A stretch of DNA of 64,000 nt from Bowdeniella nasicola (lineage in GTDB: Bacteria; Actinomycetota; Actinomycetes; Actinomycetales; Actinomycetaceae): NCBI RefSeq assembly GCF_900107735.1, contig NZ_FNQV01000011.1:1-64000 (forward strand). The letters run 5' to 3'. Positions 27,623 through 35,924 of the stretch are shown here, piece after piece. The position numbers were made by a program, and so were the translations under genes. The notes under the pieces were generated by a model. The model searched no databases. It was not told where the DNA came from and saw only the letters and a program-made list of their open reading frames with translations. Every line of letters starts with the position of its first letter. Within the stretch, counting starts at the first letter, position 1.

Positions 27623-28276
27623 TTAGTGACCTTGGCCGCTGTGGTGGTGTAACGCGGCCTTCTCGCTGACCATCGCATGGTGGGCGATCGCGTCGGCCAG
27701 CCGGTCAGAATTACCAGAACGGGCGGCTCGCACGATCTCTCGGTGGACATCGAGGAACTGCTGCGGGTCATCGTGCTGCGTCACGATCCACACCAGACGC
27801 GTTTCGATCCGTTCGACGATTTCTTGCAGTATCGAGGAGCCGCAGTGCTTGCGTGCAAGCGCATGGAATTCCGCGTTGAGTCCGATTGCGTCCCCGGTAT
27901 TGCCGGCATCGATCGCTTCCTGGGTGCGACTGAACAGATCCTCAATCTCTGCAAGCGCATCTTGCGTCATCGCGCTGGCGAGTCGGCTAAACAGAATCTG
28001 ATCGAGCGCCGCTGAGACACTGATGAGGTCGTTAAGCTCCTCAATGGAAGTCTCGCGAACGAAAAAACCGCGCCGCGGGCGCCGTTCGATCAGGCCACTC
28101 GTCGCCAATTCTTGCAGTGCTTCACGAACGGGCACACGCGAAATACCGAATTCTTCAGCAAGAGCGGCCTCGCCGAGTCTCTGACCAGGTGCGAATGTCT
28201 GGTCTAAAACCCGTTTCTTGACTTCTGTCGCCACCATTTGCGCAAGGGTTTGATGTGCAACTCCCGGAATTACCAT
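27623..28276 (-). CDS. GntR/FCD-family transcriptional regulator
   Basis: A 217-residue regulator with a winged helix (VLDQTFAPGQRLGEAALAEEFGISRVPVREALQEL) and an FCD effector domain containing NAEFHALARKHCG, which includes the usual metal or acid-binding His. The effector is unknown, because the adjoining upstream region is degenerate and no metabolic gene is coupled to it. The inverted repeat at 28331-28355, 55 bases upstream of its ATG, may be its own operator. Confidence 0.87.
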   Translation of the reverse strand: MVIPGVAHQTLAQMVATEVKKRVLDQTFAPGQRLGEAALAEEFGISRVPVREALQELATSGLIERRPRRGFFVRETSIEELNDLISVSAALDQILFSRLASAMTQDALAEIEDLFSRTQEAIDAGNTGDAIGLNAEFHALARKHCGSSILQEIVERIETRLVWIVTQHDDPQQFLDVHREIVRAARSGNSDRLADAIAHHAMVSEKAALHHHSGQGH

Positions 28277-28330
28277 GCCTCAAGGGTACAGAGACGAGTT
28301 GGTTTTGGGCATCCGTGTCGACAACGCATG

Positions 28331-28355
28331 GATCACAAAAACGGTTAGTGTGATC
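28331..28355. promoter_or_regulatory. Inverted repeat GATCACA-N11-TGTGATC
   Basis: Two perfectly complementary 7-base arms separated by 11 bases, 55 bases upstream of the GntR regulator start. Position and symmetry fit an operator, possibly for autoregulation. The binding protein is unknown. Confidence 0.4.
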
Positions 28356-28629
28356 TGCTTGGAATTCACGTCACCTTGCGTCATTACGACCCGTCCAATG
28401 AGGACCCTCCACCCCCACCAAAACAGCACCGGAAAAATAAAACTGACTATAGATATGAAAAAGAGTAGAGCATTTTTCTACCGGATCGGCGCTGCTGTGA
28501 GCGCGGCTGCATCGGAGATCGCTGCCCGCTGGCACTGACCGTAACCGCATCGCCCCCCGGCCCATGCACCTCCCGCAGCAGGGAAGGCGGGGAGAGTCAC
28601 AATTTAATGTATTCCGCGAAAGCGTTGCC

Positions 28630-28643
28630 CTCAGCATGCTGAG
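28630..28643. promoter_or_regulatory. 14-bp palindrome CTCAGCATGCTGAG
   Basis: A perfect palindrome about 50 bases upstream of the start of the decayed reductase gene, in a position where a repressor would overlap the promoter. It could be a relic of that gene's control. No regulator is identified. Confidence 0.35.
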
Positions 28644-28690
28644 ATTCTTAGATTGGACAGCCTCAGACACTGCCGTCACGGGAGAAGATC

Positions 28691-29064
28691 GTGCCGAGGC
28701 TGCTGCGCTACGCAATTAACCTCACCCTTGACGGTTGCTGTGACCACGAGGCAGGGGTTGCTACGGACGAGGAATTAATGGAGCCTCGGTGACGTGGAAT
28801 GTGCAGCTCTTGCGAGGCGATGTCGAACAAGCAGTCCGCGACCTGAAGGAACAACCGGGCGGCCTCCTCATCGTGGGTGGCGCGAGACTCCCCCAATCCC
28901 TCGCGAAATGGGGCTTGATTGATGAATACGAGTTCGTGATCCACCCGATCGTCGCGGGCCATGGACCGAGATTGCTGACCGGTTTACCTAACAGCTCCGT
29001 CTCGAGCTCCTCAGGCGTCGTACCTTTGCCTCCGGCGCCGTCGCTGCGCTCTACCGACCGGCGA
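28691..29064 (+). pseudogene. Decayed dihydrofolate-reductase-family (RibD C-terminal-like) gene
   Basis: Three pieces of one family are found in three frames. Frame 2 from GTG 28691 reads RYAINLTLDGCCDH, the N-terminus of RibD-C/DHFR-like proteins, and stops at 28792. A second frame from 28789 continues with GGLLIVGGARLPQSL, LIDEYEFVIHPIVAGHGPRLL. A third frame from 28995 carries the C-terminal strand RRRTFASGAVAALY. The middle of the protein (roughly 60-80 residues) is missing, so this is an internal deletion plus a later frameshift. A GGGAGAAG site still precedes the start. It lies just beyond the 3' side of tRNA-Ala. Confidence 0.8.
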
Positions 29065-29082
29065 CAACGCTCTGGAGGATAG

Positions 29083-29110
29083 AAAAAACCCGGAATCGCG
29101 AGCGATTCCG
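29083..29110 (-). terminator. Rho-independent terminator downstream of tRNA-Ala
   Basis: On the - strand an 8-bp stem (CGGAATCG with CGATTCCG, 4-base loop, 29091-29110) is followed by GGTTTTTT. It lies 30 bases past the 3' end of tRNA-Ala and is placed to end that transcript. Confidence 0.8.
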
Positions 29111-29140
29111 AGATAAAATCAGCTAAAGTGACTTACATTG

Positions 29141-29213
29141 TGGAGCTAAGGGGATTCGAACCCCTGACCTCTTCCATGCCATGGAAGCGCGCTACCAACT
29201 GCGCCATAGCCCC
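29141..29213 (-). tRNA. tRNA-Ala (anticodon GGC)
   Basis: A complete 73-base cloverleaf on the - strand. The acceptor stem GGGGCTA pairs with TAGCTCC (one G-U). The D-arm is GCGC-AGTTGGTA-GCGC, the anticodon arm CTTCC-ATGGCAT-GGAAG gives anticodon GGC, and the T-arm has TTCGAAT. The discriminator is A and CCA is not encoded. A terminator follows at 29083-29110. Its place after a phosphatase and rsfS is common in Actinobacteria. Confidence 0.95.
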
Positions 29214-29278
29214 GTGAAGCGAGTTCTACTTTACCTAGCGGGACTCGCCATTGCCAAATCCGCAGACCGTGCCGTAGC

Positions 29279-29908
29279 TCACCACGGCCCCATGTTGTGG
29301 ACTCGCAATCGCCATCCGGGGCGGTCGGCAAAGATGCCAGATTCGATTTCGGTCCAGTGACAGTTATCGAGGCCGCGGAAGACAGGCTGGGCTGTGTCTT
29401 GGACACCCAGCAGGCTGCGCAGCGTCTGGGTGATCGCCGAGCCGTGAGAGACAACGATCAGGGTGCTTCCCCGCTCCCCCTTATCGACATAGTCCATCAC
29501 TCCTTGGGCCATTCGAGTGCCGACGGCGATCTTCTCTTCAAGCCCAAGGCCCTCGGGAGAACCACCAGCGCGCCATAGGGCGTAAGGCTCGGGGTATTTC
29601 TCGGCTAGCTCGGCACCGCTGAGGCCCTCGAATGCACCAAAGCCGCGTTCCCGCAGTCGGATATCGGTCTCGACGATCACATCGAGGCGTTCGGCGATCG
29701 CTTCGGCGGTCGCCAGGGCTCGGGACAGATCCGAGCTGACCATGCGCACAGGCCTGGTATCGAGATATTGGGCGAGCGAGCGGGCAGCGGCAGCGGCTTG
29801 CTGACGCCCGACCTCGTTGAGCGGGATATCGATCTGACCCTGGACTCGTCCGTCGGCGTTGTGATCGGTTTGACCGTGCCGAACGAAAACGACTCGATCA
29901 GTAGTCAC
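29279..29908 (-). CDS. Histidine phosphatase family protein (phosphoglycerate-mutase-like)
   Basis: A 209-residue phosphatase with the catalytic motif FVRHGQTDHNADGRVQG (nucleophile His at about residue 10) and the second histidine in LIVVSHGSAITQTLRSLLG. Substrate unspecified; family members act on phosphosugars or phosphoglycerate. GTG 29908 overlaps the rsfS stop by 11 bases, and the frame further upstream has no family similarity. Co-transcribed with rsfS. Confidence 0.9.
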   Translation of the reverse strand: MTTDRVVFVRHGQTDHNADGRVQGQIDIPLNEVGRQQAAAAARSLAQYLDTRPVRMVSSDLSRALATAEAIAERLDVIVETDIRLRERGFGAFEGLSGAELAEKYPEPYALWRAGGSPEGLGLEEKIAVGTRMAQGVMDYVDKGERGSTLIVVSHGSAITQTLRSLLGVQDTAQPVFRGLDNCHWTEIESGIFADRPGWRLRVHNMGPW

Positions 29909-30305
29909 TGCTGTCCTCGAGCGCGTTTTCGCGCGAAAGCTGGGTAATGTCCTCGGGCAGCGCGATGATGGGGCAATCGTGCCAGAGGCGCTCCAGGGCA
30001 TAGAATTCTCGCTCATCGGCGTGTTGCACGTGGACGACGATGTCGCCGAAATCGAGGAGCACCCAGCGCGCCTCGGCGTAGCCTTCTTCGCGCTTTTGTT
30101 TCACGCCGGCGTTGCGCAGCTGGAGCTGGATTTCCTGGACGATGGCTTGCACTTGGCGTTCATTGGCGCCGGTGGCAAGGACAAAGGCGTCGGTCAGGGG
30201 CAATCGCTCGGAGACATCGAGGGCGACGATATTCGTGGCCTTCTTATTCGCCGCGGCGCGGGCCGCCACGATTGCTAGGTCACGGGACTCTTCGGTTGCA
30301 GGCAC
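29898..30305 (-). CDS. rsfS: Ribosomal silencing factor RsfS
   Basis: Binds ribosomal protein uL14 and keeps the 30S and 50S subunits apart in starvation. The 135-residue protein has the family's DVSERLPLTDAFVLATGANERQVQAI, GYAEARWVLLDFGDIVVHVQ and FYALERLWHDCP. GTG 30305 with GGAG upstream is the start; it overlaps the stop of the repeat-bearing membrane protein gene. The nadD-membrane protein-rsfS order is common in actinobacteria. Confidence 0.95.
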   Translation of the reverse strand: MPATEESRDLAIVAARAAANKKATNIVALDVSERLPLTDAFVLATGANERQVQAIVQEIQLQLRNAGVKQKREEGYAEARWVLLDFGDIVVHVQHADEREFYALERLWHDCPIIALPEDITQLSRENALEDSSDY

Positions 30306-31252
30306 TACGCTCCTATTGGTGAGGCGATAAGCGTGATGATGGACATGGCAAGGGCAGCGGGGTCCCCGTCGCGCACCTGCTGGGCGGCGAGGAAAACCAG
30401 TACCGCAAGGACAACGACGGCGAAGATGATCAGGACGATCTGCAGCCACCGCGGCGTCGTGCGCTCGCCCGCTTCGCTTGCGGGCTCACTTTCCTCGGGA
30501 AAGCCCGCATGCTCGGGTGCGCCCTGGGCTTGCCGTAGGGAGCGGCGCGAGAGTGGAGCGGGGCTTTCCGCTTCCTCCTCCGATTCCTCGGTTTGGGCCT
30601 CGAACAGCGAGACGCGCGGCGGGATTTCCTCCTCCGCCACCTCGTCTTCGGGCTCCGGCTTTCCTGCTGGCGCATCCGGCGGCGCGGGGCTCTGCTCCTC
30701 GGCAGTCTCGGGTTCGGGCGAGTCCGGATCAGGAGCTTCGGGCGCTTCGGGCTCAGGCTCGTCTTCGGCAGGGACGGGCACGGGTTCCTTCGGCGGTTCT
30801 ACCGTGATCTGCTCCGGCGTGCTGGCAGGACTCTGCGCTTCATAGTCCTGCGGCCGGAGCGTCTTGATTTCGCCCGTGGCCTGGTCGACGATGCGAACGC
30901 CTTGCGCCGTCGTCGGTGGGGCGATGGTGCGATACTTCGGCCCGCGCCGGCGCTTGTCCGCGATCTCGTCTTCGTCGAGTCGGTCAACCAGGGCTTCGCG
31001 CAGCGAGCGGCGCGATGGCTCGGGCTCGCCATCGGCGCGCGGCGGCCGGGGCGGGATGAGCTCGCCGTCGATGCCCTCATCGATGGTGAAGGCCTCGGTG
31101 AGCGTAAGCTCACCGGTGGCGATGGCGTTTCGCTTGGCTTCTTCTTCCTCGGCCCGGCGGCGCAATTCGCGGCGGGTGAGAGGAGCGTTTTCCTGCTCGG
31201 CTTCCCAGCGCTTGCGCATTTCCCGGCGCGACAGTGGCGCCTGATCAGCCAT
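30305..31252 (-). CDS. Single-pass membrane protein with SRR-type repeats
   Basis: A 315-residue protein of unknown function lying between nadD and rsfS. Four copies of a short basic motif, roughly L-S/T-R-R-E/S-L/M-R, occur at residues 7-13, 25-31, 80-85 and 234-240 (LSRREMR, LTRRELR, SRRSLR, LSRRSLR). Residues 140-230 are a Pro/Glu-rich, probably disordered acidic stretch. One transmembrane segment (about 269-291) ends in a short tail. ATG 31252 overlaps the nadD stop by eight bases. Confidence 0.8.
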   Translation of the reverse strand: MADQAPLSRREMRKRWEAEQENAPLTRRELRRRAEEEEAKRNAIATGELTLTEAFTIDEGIDGELIPPRPPRADGEPEPSRRSLREALVDRLDEDEIADKRRRGPKYRTIAPPTTAQGVRIVDQATGEIKTLRPQDYEAQSPASTPEQITVEPPKEPVPVPAEDEPEPEAPEAPDPDSPEPETAEEQSPAPPDAPAGKPEPEDEVAEEEIPPRVSLFEAQTEESEEEAESPAPLSRRSLRQAQGAPEHAGFPEESEPASEAGERTTPRWLQIVLIIFAVVVLAVLVFLAAQQVRDGDPAALAMSIITLIASPIGA

Positions 31253-31910
31253 CACGCACCTCGTTTCGCACGGAACGCTTGCGCGAATACAGCTCGTATT
31301 TGGCGATGTACTGCACGACGCCGTCGGGCACCAGGTACCACACAGGTTGACCGGCAGCGACGCGTCGGCGGCAATCCGTCGAGGAAATGGCCATCGCAGG
31401 AACCTCCAGCAGGGATACTCCCGCCTCGGGCAGTCCCGCGTCGTCGAGCTCATGGCCCGGCCTGGTCACTCCAACGAAATGCGCGAGCGAGAAAAGCTCA
31501 TCGGCATCCTTCCAGGTAAGGATCTGCGAGAGCGCGTCGGCGCCGGTGATGAAGAAAAGCTCGGCCTCGGGGTAGGTCTGGCGCAGATCGCGCAAGGTGT
31601 CGATCGTGTAGGTGATGCCGGCACGGTCAATATCGACTCGGGAGACGGAGAACCGCGGGTTGGAGGCGGTCGCGATGACCGTCATGAGGTAGCGGTGCTC
31701 GGGTGTTGTGACATCGCGATCGAGCTTGAAGGGCTGGGCGCCCGTCGGCACGAAGATAACCTCGTCGAGATCGAAGATGTCTTGGACCTCGCTCGCTGCG
31801 ACGAGGTGACCGTGGTGGATGGGATCGAAGGTGCCACCCATGACGCCGATCCGCAGACGCGGTCGATCCTGCGGCGGTGTGGTGGACTGTGAAGACGTCG
31901 TTGGGGCCAT
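31245..31910 (-). CDS. nadD: Nicotinate-nucleotide adenylyltransferase
   Basis: Joins ATP and nicotinate mononucleotide in NAD synthesis. The 221-residue protein shows the nucleotidyltransferase motif [18 protein letters not shown], then [24 protein letters not shown] and the C-terminal [13 protein letters not shown]. The first 20 residues are a non-conserved extension, so a shorter start is possible. Followed by the SRR-repeat membrane protein and rsfS. Confidence 0.96.
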   Translation of the reverse strand: MAPTTSSQSTTPPQDRPRLRIGVMGGTFDPIHHGHLVAASEVQDIFDLDEVIFVPTGAQPFKLDRDVTTPEHRYLMTVIATASNPRFSVSRVDIDRAGITYTIDTLRDLRQTYPEAELFFITGADALSQILTWKDADELFSLAHFVGVTRPGHELDDAGLPEAGVSLLEVPAMAISSTDCRRRVAAGQPVWYLVPDGVVQYIAKYELYSRKRSVRNEVRDG

Positions 31911-31916
31911 AGCCGA

Positions 31917-32075
31917 CTAGTGGCGAGTCCACACGCTCCGGAAGGCGTAGACCGTGAGTAGGCCGATCATGAGCAACGCAAACGCGATAATGCCGTACAT
32001 GATGGGCGGCATCGGCAAATCGACGGGCGTGAGGTGTGCAGCTTCAGCGGGCAGCTTCACGAGCGAGCTGGTCAT
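31917..32075 (-). CDS. Small single-helix membrane protein
   Basis: A 52-residue protein: a short N-terminal region and one transmembrane helix (YGIIAFALLMIGLLTVYAF) with a basic C-terminal end. ATG 32075 has CTGGAGG nine bases upstream. It lies 6 bases before nadD on the same strand. No named family. Confidence 0.65.
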   Translation of the reverse strand: MTSSLVKLPAEAAHLTPVDLPMPPIMYGIIAFALLMIGLLTVYAFRSVWTRH

Positions 32076-32165
32076 GGTCTGGCCTCCAGGCAGCATGGGT
32101 ACTTCGACTCCCCCTAGTGTGGCACGAAAGCGCCACGTCATGCCAGGTGTGCCATCGCGCGAGGG

Positions 32166-33002
32166 TTAGGCCTCGGCGTACAGGCGCAGCAGGCGCGCAA
32201 CTTCGGCTTCCTGGGCGGCAGTGGCGGGAGCAAACCAACGCCGGGAGTCAACGACATCGGGATGCTCGGCCAGATATTCGCGCACAGTTCCCGTAAACAC
32301 CTTGTTCAGGTGCGTTGAGACGTTGATCTTCGTCATGCCCGCGCGGATCGCGGCCTGCATGCCATCATCGCTCACGCCCGAGGATCCGTGCAGGACGAGC
32401 GGCACCGGCACGGCGTCGCGCAGGGCGGCAATGAGATCGAAATCAAGTTCGGCGCCCCGCGTCGTCATTGCGTGCGACGAGCCAACCGCGACTGCCAGGA
32501 GGTCGACACCGGTATCTGCGACGAACTGGGCCGCATCACCCGGGTCGGTGCGAGCCGACGGGTCATGTACCCCGTTCTTGCCGCCGACCTCACCGAGCTC
32601 GGCTTCGACGCTCACGCCCGCGGCACGCGCGTATTCAACAATGCGGGCGGTCGCTTCGCGGTTCGCATCGTCGGGCAGGTGGGAGCCGTCGTACATCACC
32701 GAGGTGAAGCCTAGGTCGATCGCGCGGCGGCACAGCTCTTCGTCTTCGGCGTGGTCGAGGTGGACGATAACTGGGACGTCCGCCGCCTTGGCGACCGAGA
32801 GCGTGCCCAGGGCGATCGGCTCGAGCATGCCATCGTGGTACTTGACGGCGTTTTGCGAAATCTGCAGGACGACGGGCCGCTCGGATTCTTCGGCGGCGCG
32901 GGTGAAGGTGCGGGCGTTTTCGAGGTGGATGACGTTAAAGGCGCCAAGGCCAGTGCCATCGGCGGCGCACGACTGGGCGACGGAGTGAAGGTCAGTCAGC
33001 AT
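32166..33002 (-). CDS. Class II fructose/tagatose-bisphosphate aldolase
   Basis: Zinc-dependent aldolase of 278 residues, GatY/KbaY/AgaY-like. Zinc ligands are visible in VIVHLDHAED (His), in AVAVGSSHAM (His) and in VPLVLHGSSGV (His). It should cleave tagatose 1,6-bisphosphate (or fructose 1,6-bisphosphate) to dihydroxyacetone phosphate and glyceraldehyde 3-phosphate, the last step of the proposed GalNAc pathway. It starts one base inside the end of the PfkB kinase gene and is the last gene of the four-gene operon. Confidence 0.9.
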   Translation of the reverse strand: MLTDLHSVAQSCAADGTGLGAFNVIHLENARTFTRAAEESERPVVLQISQNAVKYHDGMLEPIALGTLSVAKAADVPVIVHLDHAEDEELCRRAIDLGFTSVMYDGSHLPDDANREATARIVEYARAAGVSVEAELGEVGGKNGVHDPSARTDPGDAAQFVADTGVDLLAVAVGSSHAMTTRGAELDFDLIAALRDAVPVPLVLHGSSGVSDDGMQAAIRAGMTKINVSTHLNKVFTGTVREYLAEHPDVVDSRRWFAPATAAQEAEVARLLRLYAEA

Positions 33003-33991
33003 CAGAGTTCTTTCGTTATGACTCGTGGGAGGAAGGCCGCGAGGGTTTCGGGGTTGATCCGGCCGGCGACGGGCTCGGCCACCGCCGCCGCGCCGGCTGC
33101 CACAAGGTGGGGCACGTCCGCGTCGGTAAGGAGGGTCTCGGCGACGTCGCAGCTGGTCAGCGGAGCAGCGCCGGGAAGGGCGGCCACCCGCGGGGCCATG
33201 GCGGCGATGGCGGCCGCGACGACCGCGTCGCCGGCGCCAACGGTGTTGCCGCGCACGTCCGCTTCCAGCCAGGCGTGCACCGGTCGGCGGCCGGGCGCGT
33301 GAACCTCCAGGCCCTCGGCGCCGCGCGAGACGATGACGACGCCAGCGCCGGATTCCTGCAACGCGGCCACGCCACGTGAAAGGTCCTCGGTTCCCGTCGC
33401 TGCGGCTAGCTCGAGGTGATTCGGCTTAAGCACGTGCGCTCCCGCCTGAGCTGCCGCCACGAGGAAGGACCCGGAGGTATCGGCGATGACGAGGTGGCCG
33501 TCCTCGCGGGCGCGCGAAATGAGCGAGGTGTAGGCAGCCACGGGGCTACCCGGCGGGATCGAGCCATTGAGCGAGAAGACCGCGCGAGTTCCCGCGGCCG
33601 CAGAAATCTCGCGCAGCGTCGCCAGCGTGTCACTCGTGAGGGCCTGCCAGTCGGACTCATCGACACTCGGGCCGGCCTCGTTGAACGCGGTGGCTCCCGA
33701 GTCATCGACGACTGTCGTCGTCGTGCGTAGCGAGCCTTCGATCAGTGTGAAGCGCGCGTCGAGATGGTCGATTCCGGCAAGGAACTCCTGGGCGAGCGCG
33801 CCGCCAATAAACCCGCCCACGGAGGCGGCAATCCCGAGGTCGGCGAGGACGTTGGCGGCGTTCAGGCCCTTGCCACCAGAGATCCGCACAATGTCTGAGA
33901 CGCGGTTGGCCTCTCCGAGCTGGAGGTTATCGACGCGGTAGGTGACGTCGAGGGCGGGGTTGGGGGTGACGATGTGGATCGGGGCGATCAT
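33002..33991 (-). CDS. PfkB-family hexose kinase (1-phosphofructokinase/tagatose-6-phosphate kinase)
   Basis: A 329-residue sugar kinase. The N-terminal signature is VTPNPALDVTYRV and the C-terminal one is GNTVGAGDAVVAAAIA with the catalytic Asp in GAGD. Members phosphorylate fructose 1-phosphate or tagatose 6-phosphate; the neighbouring AgaS-like protein and class II aldolase favour tagatose 6-phosphate. It overlaps the ROK gene by four bases (ATGA) and the aldolase by one. Confidence 0.88.
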   Translation of the reverse strand: MIAPIHIVTPNPALDVTYRVDNLQLGEANRVSDIVRISGGKGLNAANVLADLGIAASVGGFIGGALAQEFLAGIDHLDARFTLIEGSLRTTTTVVDDSGATAFNEAGPSVDESDWQALTSDTLATLREISAAAGTRAVFSLNGSIPPGSPVAAYTSLISRAREDGHLVIADTSGSFLVAAAQAGAHVLKPNHLELAAATGTEDLSRGVAALQESGAGVVIVSRGAEGLEVHAPGRRPVHAWLEADVRGNTVGAGDAVVAAAIAAMAPRVAALPGAAPLTSCDVAETLLTDADVPHLVAAGAAAVAEPVAGRINPETLAAFLPRVITKEL

Positions 33992-34944
33992 TGCGGCTCT
34001 CCTGGTTCGCGGGCTGTCCCCATCCCATCACAGCCGGCGGGCTCGATCACGATTTCGCCGGCGGCCACGAGGGCGCGATAGCCGGCCCCCAAGCACTGCG
34101 ACCAGCTGCCGAGCTTGGCGGGACGCACCGAGGGCATCGGCGAAATTCGGAGCCGATGCGTCAGCGCCTGCGTGAGCGGCTCGGTGAGATCCGCGCCCGC
34201 TCGCGCGAGCCCGCCGCCGAGCACGATATCCATCGAACCGAGGATCGCCAGCGTCGCGCCAAGCGAACGTGCCAGCAGGGTCACGGCCACCTCGATTGTG
34301 GCGCGCGCGTGATCGTTGCCGGACCTAGCGGCGGCAAAGACCTCTTCGGCACCGTTGATCTCGCGGGCCGGGATCCCGCTGCGGCGCGCATACTGCTCGA
34401 CGATTCCCGATGCCGATGCGTAGTGTTCCAAGACGACGTCCCGGCCGTGCAGGGAGACGAGCGCTTGCCCGAGCTCGCCTGCATAGCCGTGGTTGTTGAA
34501 CGTCGTCCCGGCGAGCACGACGGCGGCCCCGATCCCGGTGCCGATGGCGAGGTAGATCATGGTGGGAGAGCCGGTCCCCCACACCATTTCTGCGAGCGCG
34601 CCGGAGCGAACATCGTGCCCGAAGGCAACCGGGGCGCCGATTGCTTCCTCGAACATCGCCTTCAGCGGCGCATCACGCCACCCGAGGTTCGCGGAGTAGA
34701 CGCCTATCCCGACATCCTCATCGACGATGCCGGGCACGGCGATGCCCACATGATTGACGAGTTGAAGCCCCATCTCAACCGCATGCGCACGCAATTCGCG
34801 GGCGAGGTCGGCCAGTGTGTCGGCCAGCGCCTGCGGCTCTTGCGGGGTCGGCCTCGTGCGCTGCGCCGCGAGCACCCCGCAGGGCGCCACGAGCCCGGCC
34901 TTGATCGTGGTCCCGCCGACGTCGAGCGCAATCGCGTGGGTCAT
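33988..34944 (-). CDS. ROK-family sugar kinase
   Basis: A 318-residue ROK protein without a DNA-binding domain, so a kinase rather than a repressor. ATP and sugar motifs are IALDVGGTTIKAGL, IAVPGIVDEDVG and AIGTGIGAAVVLAG. The ROK zinc motif (CXCGXXGC) is not seen; the corresponding stretch reads ALVSLHGRDVVLEHYASAS, which is an atypical feature. In this operon it is the candidate for phosphorylating GalNAc (AgaK-like role), but that is inference. Confidence 0.82.
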   Translation of the reverse strand: MTHAIALDVGGTTIKAGLVAPCGVLAAQRTRPTPQEPQALADTLADLARELRAHAVEMGLQLVNHVGIAVPGIVDEDVGIGVYSANLGWRDAPLKAMFEEAIGAPVAFGHDVRSGALAEMVWGTGSPTMIYLAIGTGIGAAVVLAGTTFNNHGYAGELGQALVSLHGRDVVLEHYASASGIVEQYARRSGIPAREINGAEEVFAAARSGNDHARATIEVAVTLLARSLGATLAILGSMDIVLGGGLARAGADLTEPLTQALTHRLRISPMPSVRPAKLGSWSQCLGAGYRALVAAGEIVIEPAGCDGMGTAREPGEPQ

Positions 34945-34953
34945 GATGCCCGC

Positions 34954-35844
34954 TTAGTGTTCGTCGTCAGTAAGAATGACCGACCGGGTGAGGTGGCGCG
35001 GCTGATCGGGGTTGAGCCCCTTGGCCTCGGCCCGCGCGACCGCGAGGCGCTGCGCCAACACGAGGTGCGCCATCGGATCGAGGTCGGAGGTCACGAACTC
35101 CGCGCCGGTGGCTGCCACCTGGTCCGCGAGGCCCGCGGGGGCCTTGCCAAAGACCCAGGTCAGTCGACCCGGCTGGGCGATAGAGATCGGGCCGTGGCGG
35201 TATTCCATCGCGGGATAGTTCTCGGTCCATGACTGGGACGCTTCCCGCAGCTTCAGGCCCGCTTCGGCCGCGAGGCCGATGGTCCAGCCGGTGCCGAGGA
35301 AGGTGATCTGGTCCGCCTCAATCCACGAGGCAGGCAGCTCAGCTTCCAGGGCCGTGTGTGCGTCGGCGATCGCTGCCGTGAGATCTTCTCCGAGGCTGGC
35401 GCGGAAGAATGCCAGGGCGGAGGTGGCGAATCGGGTCTGGACGACGGATTCCTCGTCCGCAAAGTCAAGGACCACTTCGTCATCGACGGCGCCGCGAGCC
35501 GGGCCGTCGCCGACCGCCGTCAACAGGACCGTCGGCGCGGTGCCGTGCACGGCCTTCAGGACGTCGATGATCTCAGTCGTCGTGCCCGAGCGGGACAGGC
35601 AAATGATGCGGTCGTAGTCGCGGTCGGTCGGGAACTCCGTCGCGGTATAGGCATCGGAGATACCCTTGCCGGCAGCGGTCCGCGCGGCGCAGTAGGACTG
35701 CGCGATGAACCACGAGGTGCCGCAGCCGATTACAGCTACGGATTCGCCGTCGTGTGGCATGACGGATGCGGACTGCTCGGCGACGGCGACCGCCTGCTCC
35801 CACATCGCTGGTTGGGTAAAGATCTCGGTCTCGGTGATGCTCAC
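34954..35844 (-). CDS. SIS-domain protein, AgaS-like (galactosamine-6-phosphate deaminase/isomerase)
   Basis: A 296-residue protein with two SIS domains. The first phosphosugar-binding loop is CGTSWFIAQSYCAARTAAG, followed by CLSRSGTTTEIIDVL; the second begins TFLGTGWTIGLAAEAGLKLRE. This is the AgaS/GlmS-isomerase-like layout without the glutaminase domain. With a PfkB kinase and class II aldolase it suggests conversion of galactosamine 6-phosphate to tagatose 6-phosphate. It is the first gene of the operon, with decamer repeats about 50-75 bases upstream. Confidence 0.87.
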   Translation of the reverse strand: MSITETEIFTQPAMWEQAVAVAEQSASVMPHDGESVAVIGCGTSWFIAQSYCAARTAAGKGISDAYTATEFPTDRDYDRIICLSRSGTTTEIIDVLKAVHGTAPTVLLTAVGDGPARGAVDDEVVLDFADEESVVQTRFATSALAFFRASLGEDLTAAIADAHTALEAELPASWIEADQITFLGTGWTIGLAAEAGLKLREASQSWTENYPAMEYRHGPISIAQPGRLTWVFGKAPAGLADQVAATGAEFVTSDLDPMAHLVLAQRLAVARAEAKGLNPDQPRHLTRSVILTDDEH

Positions 35845-35893
35845 GTCAGCTCCTATGCGCGCGTCGCATTGTTTTGATCGTTTTCAAACACTT

Positions 35894-35919
35894 CGATCAT
35901 ATTCGATCATCAGATGATC
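35894..35919. promoter_or_regulatory. DeoR-type operator upstream of the aga-like operon
   Basis: On the - strand this region reads two head-to-tail decamers beginning GATCGAATAT and GATCGAAGTG. A perfect palindrome GATCATCAGATGATC occupies 35905-35919. The 16 bases 35894-35909, read on the - strand, match 15 of 16 bases of the site upstream of the GH112 gene (TGATCGATTATGATCG). It lies about 50 bases upstream of the AgaS-like start and suits the DeoR protein nearby. Confidence 0.7.
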
Positions 35920-35924
35920 GGCAA

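Larger units (their letters stand above)
28277..28690. other. Gene-poor, lower-GC stretch upstream of the reductase remnant
   Basis: No convincing gene is present in these roughly 410 bases, and part of it (about 28430-28480) is distinctly A/T-rich for this genome. It holds two symmetric sequences, an inverted repeat at 28331-28355 and a 14-bp palindrome at 28630-28643, which could be operators for the flanking genes. An 87-codon open frame across 28275-28538 overlaps the GntR start and has no recognisable protein features. Confidence 0.5.

Noticed and set aside
28275-28538. An 87-codon + strand frame upstream of the reductase relic
   Set aside because: It begins inside the GntR start codon, lacks a ribosome-binding site and shows no recognisable protein features.
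28277-29213. Integrated element at tRNA-Ala
   Set aside because: Only a decayed gene and a lower-GC stretch are present; no integrase, no direct repeat of the tRNA 3' end was seen, so I report only the relic.
30593-31519. A 308-codon open frame on the + strand opposite the SRR-repeat gene and nadD
   Set aside because: No family similarity; its sequence is the mirror of well-supported genes in GC-rich DNA. The same holds for long antisense frames at 33991-35232, 46946-47998, 18434-19579 and 2718-3386.
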